Shown here in pieces: positions 6,897 to 10,915 of a DNA stretch of 10,915 nt. Every line of letters begins with the position of its first letter. Position 1 is the first letter of the stretch. Under the pieces are notes generated by a model. That model was not told the origin of the DNA, did no database searches, and worked only from the letters and a program-made list of their open reading frames with translations. The translations under genes and the position numbers were made by a program. Source of the stretch: UBA11540 sp045531755 (GTDB taxonomy: Bacteria; Bacillota; Clostridia; Oscillospirales; Ruminococcaceae); contig JAZSEP010000067.1 in NCBI GenBank assembly GCA_045531755.1, forward strand, positions 1 to 10,915. The letters run 5' to 3'.

Positions 6897-6926
6897 TTGC
6901 CTACGGACGAAAAAGTCCGTAGGCAA
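6897..6926 (-). promoter_or_regulatory. Intercistronic hairpin between binding protein and permease
   Basis: TTGCCTACGGAC (6897-6908) is exactly complementary to GTCCGTAGGCAA (6915-6926) with a six-base loop. On the transcribed minus strand the loop is T-rich (TTTTTC) but no T-run follows the stem, so it is not a standard terminator. In this position such stems usually protect the upstream mRNA from 3' exonucleases or cause partial termination, yielding more binding protein than membrane subunits. That role is inferred from position. Confidence 0.7.
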
Positions 6927-6949
6927 AAGGTTTGATTTTACTGTGTGAA

Positions 6950-7930
6950 TTATTCGCCGATTGCTACGTAACCCATAGCCTCGAGGTTAGCGGTGTCGAT
7001 GCCGAGCTGAGCACACTTTTGAGCATTGTACTTCTTTGTGAAGTTCTCTGCATACTCAATCTTCATCTCTTCGATTTTTGCTTCGCCCTTGAGGACCTTT
7101 GCAGCCATCTTACCGGTAGTTGTACCGAGGTCGTAGTAGCTGATAGAGAGTGTTGCAACACCGCAACCGGAGCAGATACCTTCTTCACCTGCAATTACGG
7201 GAGTGTTTCCGATAACGCCGTTGATGGAAGCGGCACACTCTGCAGCAGTGTTGTCGGTGGGAATGTAGATAACGTCTGCCTCTGTAGCAGCCGCAGCGGC
7301 AACTACCGTAACGTCGTTGGAATCGGTAAAGCTCTTGTCAACGCAGGTGATTCCCTTCTTTTCGAGAGCTTCTTTGATGACCTTTACCTGATATGCGGAG
7401 TTTGGTTCAGAGGAGCAATAGAGCATAGCAACCGTCTTTGCTTCGGGGAAGAGGGTTGTAATCATCTCTGCCTGCTGGTCAAGAGGAGCGAGGTCGGAGG
7501 TGCCCGAAACGTTTCCGCCGACAAGACCGTCGAAGTTGTCAATTCCAAGCGCTGTGCCGTATTCTGTGATGGATGTTCCCAAAACGGGGATGGTCGCCGT
7601 TCCGTTAACTGCCGCTGTGAGAGCGGGGGTAGCGTTAGCCATTATGAGATCCACCTTTTTGTTTACAAAGTTTGTAACGATTGTCGTACAAACGGGGATT
7701 TCGTTGTTTGCGTTTTCGTTGAGGAAGGTGACGTTCTCTTCACCGAGCTCTGCCTTGAGCGCGTCCATAAAGCCTTGTGTAGCAGCGTCAAGAGCAGGGT
7801 GCTGAACGAGCTGACAGATACCTACCGTATACTTTCCGTCATCGGCAGCGCCACCGCAAGCGGCAAAGGAAACTGCCATGACCAAAACCAAAATTAAAGC
7901 AAGTGCTTTTTTGAAGTTCAATTTAAACAT
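6950..7930 (-). CDS. ABC importer substrate-binding lipoprotein 1 (TrpX-like)
   Basis: The 326-residue protein is a PF04392 (ABC_sub_bind, COG2984) periplasmic-type binding protein anchored by lipid: a Lys-rich start, a hydrophobic core, and SFAAC with the lipidated cysteine at residue 25. Family stretches are clear: YTVGICQLVQHPALDAATQGF, NIPV-like NEIPVCTT, IPVLGTSITEYG, LYCSSEPNSAYQV, and DVIYIPTDNTAA. It is first in the operon with permease and ATPase and has a strong promoter. The start is slightly uncertain: the only Shine-Dalgarno-like site, GGGAG, directly touches the ATG at 7930, while a TTG at codon 4 (7921) would have the usual nine-base spacing and still leave a full signal peptide. 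The GICSGCGVATL segment carries extra residues compared with the second copy at 10049. Ligand unknown. Confidence 0.93.
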   Translation of the reverse strand: MFKLNFKKALALILVLVMAVSFAACGGAADDGKYTVGICQLVQHPALDAATQGFMDALKAELGEENVTFLNENANNEIPVCTTIVTNFVNKKVDLIMANATPALTAAVNGTATIPVLGTSITEYGTALGIDNFDGLVGGNVSGTSDLAPLDQQAEMITTLFPEAKTVAMLYCSSEPNSAYQVKVIKEALEKKGITCVDKSFTDSNDVTVVAAAAATEADVIYIPTDNTAAECAASINGVIGNTPVIAGEEGICSGCGVATLSISYYDLGTTTGKMAAKVLKGEAKIEEMKIEYAENFTKKYNAQKCAQLGIDTANLEAMGYVAIGE

Positions 7931-7958
7931 CTCCCAAGTTTTTTGAAGTATGTTTAGG

Positions 7959-7987
7959 AGTATACCACTTTAAAGCGATAAAGTCAA
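7959..7987 (-). promoter_or_regulatory. Strong sigma-A promoter of the ABC importer operon
   Basis: On the minus strand TTGACT (7982-7987), a 17-bp spacer and TATACT (7959-7964) lie about 30 bp before the start codon. Transcription would begin near 7952, leaving only about 20 bases of leader, too short for a T-box or riboswitch. Control of the operon must therefore be by a protein, or be absent. Confidence 0.88.
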
Positions 7988-8043
7988 CCCCTTTTTGAAA
8001 ATTTCCTAAAAAATTTTTCAGCCGAGGTTTTTCTCTCTATAAA

Positions 8044-8073
8044 TGAGAAAACCCGCCGATTTCTCGGCGGGTT
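8044..8073 (-). terminator. Terminator of the BspA-like gene (repeat family copy 1)
   Basis: AACCCGCCGA (8050-8059) pairs with TCGGCGGGTT (8064-8073) around a four-base loop, and on the minus strand the stem runs into TTTT then CTC. It lies 10 bp after the BspA-like stop. A 25-base stretch (8046-8070) is identical to 10014-10038, the terminator of the second binding-protein gene. Confidence 0.88.
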
Positions 8074-8082
8074 AAAAATTAC

Positions 8083-9306
8083 TTAAAAAGCCCAACGTGG
8101 AAGCAACCTGCTTCTAAAAAATGCGTCCATTATGGTTTCAAATGTAACTTCGGGTGTTGTAGGTTCGGGCTCATAATTTGGAAAACAAACGACGGTATGT
8201 TTTGGAATTACGGGATTCATCGCTTCCCATTGCTCAGGCGTACCCATAAAGAATATTGCGGATAGGCATTCGCAACCATCAAATGCAGTTTTTGAGATGT
8301 AATAAACATTTGCGGGAATGGTAATAGTTCTAATACCACTGTTTTCAAAAGTTTTTTGCTCGATTCTGCGAAGATTACGCGGAAGAACAACATTGCGAAG
8401 ATGATATGTTTCATTGAAGGCATATTGCTCTATAGTATGAATAGAGTCGGGAAGAACAAGTTCTCTTACGCTCGAATATGAGAAAGCGTGTCTGGTTATA
8501 TAGGTAACCGAGGAAGGAAGAACAATTCTTTTTATATTTGCTCCAACAAAGGCATGGAGCCCTATAGTAGTAACAGTATCGGGAACGACAAATTCCTCAA
8601 AGACAGTATCGCCAAAACCGCTGAAAGTGTTGAGCGATTTTGGAAATACGATGTCTTTTAGTTTTGTGCAACTACCAAAGGCATGGGGGCAGATTTCAGT
8701 TACCGAATTGGGAATAACGATGGATTCAAGAGCCTTACATCCCTCGAACAACTGCGTTTGAAGCTTTTTTAACGAGTTGGAAAGCGTAACTTCCTTTAAA
8801 GATGTACAACCGGCAAAAGCAGCAACGTTTATACTTTTTACGGAATCTGGAATAACTATCTCTTCAAGGGAACGACATTCTGTGAAAGAACTTCCGATGT
8901 ATTGCAGTGAACTTGGGAAGTAAATTTCCTTTAAAGAGTGGCAACCGCAAAAAGCACCGTCTGCGATGTACGTGACAGAATAGGGAATATTAATCTCCTC
9001 AAGTCCCTTGCAGTAGAGAAAAGAATCTTGGCCTATTGTTGTAATGCTGTCAGGAAGAACAACCTTTTTTATAAAATCCTTTTCCCTAAACGCGCTTCCG
9101 CCAATCGCAGTAACGGGATATCCGTCAATCTCGGCGGGAACAACAACCTCAGTAGCTTTGCCGACGTAGTTTGAAATGGTTGCCTCGCCGTCTTTGATAA
9201 CGTACATCAAACCATTTTCAAGCGTTGCCGCAGAAACAGGGAAGGAACACACGCCCATCAAGACACAAATCAAAAGAACAACGGATACGGCTTTTTTGCA
9301 TTTCAT
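8083..9306 (-). CDS. Secreted BspA-type leucine-rich-repeat protein
   Basis: The start at 9306 is preceded by GGAG at eight bases; the frame continues upstream to 9363 but without a ribosome binding site and across the promoter. The 407-residue product begins with a signal peptide (MKCKKAVSVVLL ... FPVSAA, cleavage near residue 28), then a short beta region, and from about residue 48 to 365 some 13 LRR_5 repeats of about 23 residues (for example VLPDSITTIGQDSFLYCKGL). BspA-like proteins are secreted or surface proteins that bind host or microbial ligands. After a short Pro-rich linker (PEPTTPE) it ends in an aromatic, basic tail FFRSRLLPRWAF with no LPXTG or obvious wall anchor, so its attachment is unclear. 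It has its own promoter and terminator and forms a single-gene unit. Confidence 0.92.
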   Translation of the reverse strand: MKCKKAVSVVLLICVLMGVCSFPVSAATLENGLMYVIKDGEATISNYVGKATEVVVPAEIDGYPVTAIGGSAFREKDFIKKVVLPDSITTIGQDSFLYCKGLEEINIPYSVTYIADGAFCGCHSLKEIYFPSSLQYIGSSFTECRSLEEIVIPDSVKSINVAAFAGCTSLKEVTLSNSLKKLQTQLFEGCKALESIVIPNSVTEICPHAFGSCTKLKDIVFPKSLNTFSGFGDTVFEEFVVPDTVTTIGLHAFVGANIKRIVLPSSVTYITRHAFSYSSVRELVLPDSIHTIEQYAFNETYHLRNVVLPRNLRRIEQKTFENSGIRTITIPANVYYISKTAFDGCECLSAIFFMGTPEQWEAMNPVIPKHTVVCFPNYEPEPTTPEVTFETIMDAFFRSRLLPRWAF

Positions 9307-9353
9307 AGAATCATCTCCAAAGGAAACAGAAGAAGGTTTTTGCTTACAATTAT

Positions 9354-9382
9354 ATTTTACCATACGAACAATAATTTTTCAA
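9354..9382 (-). promoter_or_regulatory. Promoter of the BspA-like gene
   Basis: On the minus strand TTGAAA (9377-9382), a 17-bp spacer and TAAAAT (9354-9359) with a TG two bases upstream of the -10 (extended -10 type) lie 48 bp before the start codon. The -35 box sits only a few bases past the XRE gene's terminator, so the two units are packed tightly. Confidence 0.8.
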
Positions 9383-9419
9383 TAGAAAAACCGCCGATTT
9401 ATCGGCGGTTTAAAATGCT
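9381..9419. repeat. 39-bp direct repeat, left copy
   Basis: Bases 9381-9419 match 10011-10049 with two mismatches (positions 10 and 21). Each copy runs from AATAGAAAA through a terminator hairpin to AAAATGCT, where it reaches the stop codon of a different gene. Similarity ends sharply on both sides. Together the copies bracket the XRE/88-aa module. Confidence 0.8.
9386..9411 (-). terminator. Terminator of the XRE gene (repeat family copy 2)
   Basis: AAACCGCCGA (9388-9397) pairs with TCGGCGGTTT (9402-9411) around a four-base loop; the minus-strand transcript ends in five T's. It begins 7 bp after the XRE stop codon. Confidence 0.85.
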
Positions 9420-9636
9420 ACTTTTTATATGGCAAAGGGTCGTTTGTCCTTCCTAAAATGTAGTCGGTAGAGGTTTTATAAAAATCGGCAAGCTTAATAA
9501 GAAATCTCGTGGGTATCTCGCGCTTGCCCGTTTCATAATTGCTGTATACTCTTTGGTCTATGCCAAGCAGATTTGCAACCTGCTTTTGAACAAGGTCATT
9601 ATCGGTTCTCAAATCCTTCAGTCTTCGATAATACAT
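9418..9636 (-). CDS. XRE-family transcriptional repressor (72 aa)
   Basis: The start at 9636 follows GAGGTG at five bases; the longer frame to 9696 would run through the promoter and operators. The protein is almost only a Cro/CI-type helix-turn-helix: YRRLKDLRTDNDLVQKQVAN, then LLGIDQRVYSNYETGKREIP as the recognition part, then a C-terminal helix ending in DYILGRTNDPLP, typical of small XRE regulators of phage and toxin-antitoxin type. It is divergent from the 88-residue gene across 94 bp containing two 16-bp palindromes that overlap both promoters, so it most likely represses itself and that gene. There is no separate ligand or protease domain, which leaves its inducing signal unknown. Confidence 0.88.
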   Translation of the reverse strand: MYYRRLKDLRTDNDLVQKQVANLLGIDQRVYSNYETGKREIPTRFLIKLADFYKTSTDYILGRTNDPLPYKK

Positions 9637-9654
9637 ATACTCACCTCTACAACA

Positions 9655-9683
9655 AGTATATGTACTATCAAACGATAGTCTTG
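9655..9683 (-). promoter_or_regulatory. Likely promoter of the XRE gene
   Basis: On the minus strand a good -10 TATACT (9655-9660) sits 17 bp after a poor -35 CAAGAC (9678-9683). Operator 1 fills most of the spacer. A weak -35 fits a self-controlled repressor gene kept at a low level. Confidence 0.5.
9664..9679. promoter_or_regulatory. Operator 1, 16-bp palindrome
   Basis: ACTATCAAACGATAGT has ACTATC and GATAGT arms around a four-base centre. It lies between the -35 and -10 boxes of the XRE promoter. Twelve or more of its bases recur in operator 2, 25 bp away centre to centre, which points to one protein binding both, presumably the XRE repressor. Confidence 0.7.
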
Positions 9684-9709
9684 ATTTTACTATCAAAAAA
9701 TAGTAAAAT
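9681..9709 (+). promoter_or_regulatory. Promoter of the 88-aa gene
   Basis: TTGATT (9681-9686), a 17-bp spacer and TAAAAT (9704-9709) lie 22 bp before the start codon. Operator 2 lies in the spacer and touches the -10 box, so binding there would block polymerase directly. Confidence 0.75.
9689..9704. promoter_or_regulatory. Operator 2, 16-bp palindrome
   Basis: ACTATCAAAAAATAGT matches operator 1 except at positions 10 and 11 (14 of 16 bases). The palindrome extends outward to TTTTACTA and TAGTAAAA arms. Its position within the promoter of the 88-residue gene suggests repression. Confidence 0.7.
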
Positions 9710-9730
9710 ATATAAAAGAGAGGTGACGAT

Positions 9731-9997
9731 ATGCTTTTTTCTGATGAGATTAAGATTTTTTTGCGAGAGATAGCTAACAGTATGAATTCAGATGCTATAG
9801 CAAAAGTAGAAGCATCAAAGTACAGTGCACATGATAGTCTTCATTGCGATTTGGGCGGATATTTAAAAAACAATTTTCTTGAAGAGGGCAAGCCTTTGTA
9901 TTTGTATTTCAAAAATATGGGGTTTGAGGATATGGATGAGATGGTATCGGCGTTGATATGCTGTTTATATTTCTATATTAAAAGAGGCGGTATATGA
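9731..9997 (+). CDS. Small protein of unknown function (88 aa)
   Basis: The ATG at 9731 follows GAGAGGTGA. The product is a soluble, mostly helical acidic-to-neutral protein with no signal peptide. Its second half (about residues 40-88) is the most distinctive: a CDLGGYLKNNFLEEGKPLYL segment, then NMGFEDMDEMVSALICCLYF and a basic end YIKRGGI. I do not recognise a family. Context says it is the main target of the divergent XRE repressor, since operator 2 lies in its promoter. In such two-gene units the partner is often a toxin, an antirepressor or a phage early gene, but nothing in the residues proves any of these. Its stop overlaps, as ATGA, the start of a 23-residue frame that may be the cut-off beginning of a following gene. 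Confidence 0.75.
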   Translation: MLFSDEIKIFLREIANSMNSDAIAKVEASKYSAHDSLHCDLGGYLKNNFLEEGKPLYLYFKNMGFEDMDEMVSALICCLYFYIKRGGI

Positions 9998-10010
9998 ACG
10001 AGGCCTTGCT

Positions 10011-10049
10011 AATAGAAAACCCGCCGATTTCTCGGCGGTTTAAAATGCT
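10011..10049. repeat. 39-bp direct repeat, right copy
   Basis: It matches 9381-9419 at 37 of 39 bases and shares a 25-base core (10014-10038) with the BspA-like gene's terminator. It abuts the stop codon of the second binding-protein gene and forms the right border of the XRE module. Confidence 0.8.
10016..10038 (-). terminator. Terminator of the second binding-protein gene (repeat family copy 3)
   Basis: CCGCCGA (10021-10027) pairs with TCGGCGG (10032-10038) over a four-base loop; the minus-strand product ends in GTTTT. It starts about 11 bp after the stop codon, so this binding-protein gene is not co-transcribed with a permease here. Confidence 0.8.
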
Positions 10050-10915
10050 TATTCAGCGGGAGTGATTGCTATATAGCCCATATCTTCAAGTGTCTTTGTG
10101 TCGATACCGAGTTGTGCGCATTTTTCGGCTCTGTACTTCTTTGTGAAGGTCTCGGCATACTGAACCTCCATCTCGGAGATATCTGCTTCACCCTTGAGTA
10201 TCTTTGCTGCCATCTTTCCGGTTGTAACACCGAGGTCATAGTAGCTGATGGAGAGTGTTGCAACACCGCAGCTGACGCCTTCTTCACCGACGATGACGGG
10301 TGTGTTTCCGACCACACCCTCGATAGAGCCCGAACACTCTGCGGCAGTGTTGTCGGTTGGGATGTAGATAACGTCTGCTTCTGTAGCGGCCGCAGCGGCA
10401 ACTACCGTAACGTCGTTGGAATCGGTAAAGCTCTTGTCAAGGCAGGTGATGCCTTTTTTCTCAAGCTCCGACCTTACAATCTTCACCTGATATGCGGAGT
10501 TCGGCTCGGACGAGCAGTAGAGCAGAGCAACCGTCTTTGCTTCGGGGAAAAGAGTTGTAATCATCTCTGCCTGCTGGTCAAGGGGAGCGAGGTCGGAGGT
10601 GCCCGAAACGTTTCCGCCGACAAGACCGTCGAAGTTGTCAATTCCAAGAGCTGTGCCGTATTCTGTGATAGAGGTTCCCAGAACGGGAATCGTAGAAGTT
10701 CCGTTGACCGCCGCGGTGAGAGCGGGGGTTGCATTTGCGAGGATAAGGTCAACCTTTTTGTTTACAAAGTTTGTAACGATTGTCGTACAAACGGGGATTT
10801 CGTTGTTTGCATTTTCGTTGAGGAAGGTGAGGTTCTCTTCGCCGAGCTCTGCCTTGAGCGAATCCATAAAGCCTTGTGTAGCAGCGTCAAGAGCAGGGTG
10901 CTGAACGAGCTGGCA
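10049..10915 (-). CDS. ABC importer substrate-binding protein 2, partial (5' end off window)
   Basis: The last 288 residues of a second PF04392-type binding protein are present; the reading frame runs unbroken from the right edge, and the first visible residues CQLVQHPALDAATQGF equal those of copy 1, so about 35 residues including the lipoprotein signal lie beyond the window. It is about 87% identical to the protein at 6950-7930, with changes clustered near the C-terminus (KGEADISEMEVQY, DTKTLEDMGYIAITPAE) and a shorter GVSCGVATL loop. Unlike copy 1 it is followed at once by a terminator, not by permease and ATPase genes, so it may be a spare binding protein with altered ligand choice feeding the same transporter, or a duplicated gene separated from its operon. 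Confidence 0.92.
   Translation of the reverse strand, partial: CQLVQHPALDAATQGFMDSLKAELGEENLTFLNENANNEIPVCTTIVTNFVNKKVDLILANATPALTAAVNGTSTIPVLGTSITEYGTALGIDNFDGLVGGNVSGTSDLAPLDQQAEMITTLFPEAKTVALLYCSSEPNSAYQVKIVRSELEKKGITCLDKSFTDSNDVTVVAAAAATEADVIYIPTDNTAAECSGSIEGVVGNTPVIVGEEGVSCGVATLSISYYDLGVTTGKMAAKILKGEADISEMEVQYAETFTKKYRAEKCAQLGIDTKTLEDMGYIAITPAE

Larger units (their letters stand above)
9994..10065 (+). other. Overlapping 23-codon frame, possible truncated gene start
   Basis: An ATG at 9994 overlaps the stop of the 88-residue gene in the ATGA arrangement typical of coupled genes, and AGAGG precedes it at a workable distance. Only about seven codons (MNEALLIE) come before the sequence enters the 39-bp terminator repeat at 10011, after which the frame ends at 10063-10065 inside the antisense of the second binding-protein gene. 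It may be the stub of a lost second gene; chance is also possible. Confidence 0.3.

Noticed and set aside
6932..7897. 321-codon plus-strand frame opposite binding protein 1
   Set aside because: The opposite strand is a clear full-length binding-protein gene with promoter, signal peptide and operon context; the Cys/Val-rich antisense product has no family features.
7931..7960. T-box or riboswitch before the importer operon, as known for some tryptophan transporters
   Set aside because: The strong promoter at 7959-7987 leaves only about 20 bases of leader, too few for such an RNA element.
9637..9696. Longer XRE protein starting at 9696
   Set aside because: The extension would cover operator 1 and the promoter, is unlike helix-turn-helix N-termini, and the GAGGTG site clearly serves the ATG at 9636.
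8046..10038. CRISPR-like repeats from the three similar CCGCCGA hairpins
   Set aside because: Copies are spaced by whole genes and each follows a stop codon with a T-run, which fits terminators and not a CRISPR array.

Overview
The window looks like a piece of chromosome from an uncultured gut-type Clostridia (Oscillospirales or Christensenellales-like Firmicutes). This is inferred from the moderate GC content, strong AAAGGAG-type ribosome binding sites, consensus sigma-A promoters with 17-bp spacers, several small lipoproteins with an LTGC lipobox, a sigma factor paired with a DUF4367-like membrane protein, a BspA-type leucine-rich-repeat protein, and a TrpXYZ-like ABC importer. No rRNA, tRNA, CRISPR array or complete insertion sequence was seen.

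Left part (1-5131): an accessory region built around three plus-strand lipoprotein genes (302-1120, 3085-3714, 4063-5088). They share a nearly identical signal peptide and ribosome binding site but have unrelated mature parts. Between them lie minus-strand genes: a sigma factor (2344-2895) overlapping a putative membrane anti-sigma factor (1587-2351), then an M23 peptidase domain lacking a normal 5' end (1117-1542). A second peptidase remnant, the C-terminal half of a C39-like cysteine peptidase (3715-3957), lies directly after lipoprotein 2. Both peptidase pieces meet a lipoprotein gene stop-to-stop with no spacer. The upstream end of the C39 piece touches what looks like the last 30 codons of a fourth lipoprotein (3949-4041), so this region has been rearranged. 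A strong terminator (5093-5131) closes it.

Middle part (5143-7987): a minus-strand operon for an ABC importer, transcribed as substrate-binding lipoprotein (6950-7930), permease (5930-6859) and ATPase (5143-5937). It has a near-consensus promoter at 7959-7987. A perfect 12-bp hairpin in the gap between the first two genes may set the excess of binding protein over membrane parts.

Right part (8041-10915): a secreted BspA-type leucine-rich-repeat protein with its own promoter and terminator; a compact regulatory module of a 72-residue XRE repressor divergent from an 88-residue unknown protein, with two matching 16-bp operators in the shared promoter region; and the 3' part of a second substrate-binding protein about 87% identical to the first, running off the right edge. 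Three nearly identical terminator hairpins follow the BspA, XRE and second binding-protein genes. Two of them form 39-bp direct repeats that bracket the XRE module.

The most original signals are the twin-operator XRE module, whose second-gene operon seems cut short by the terminator repeat, and the shared-leader lipoprotein array interleaved with peptidase fragments.
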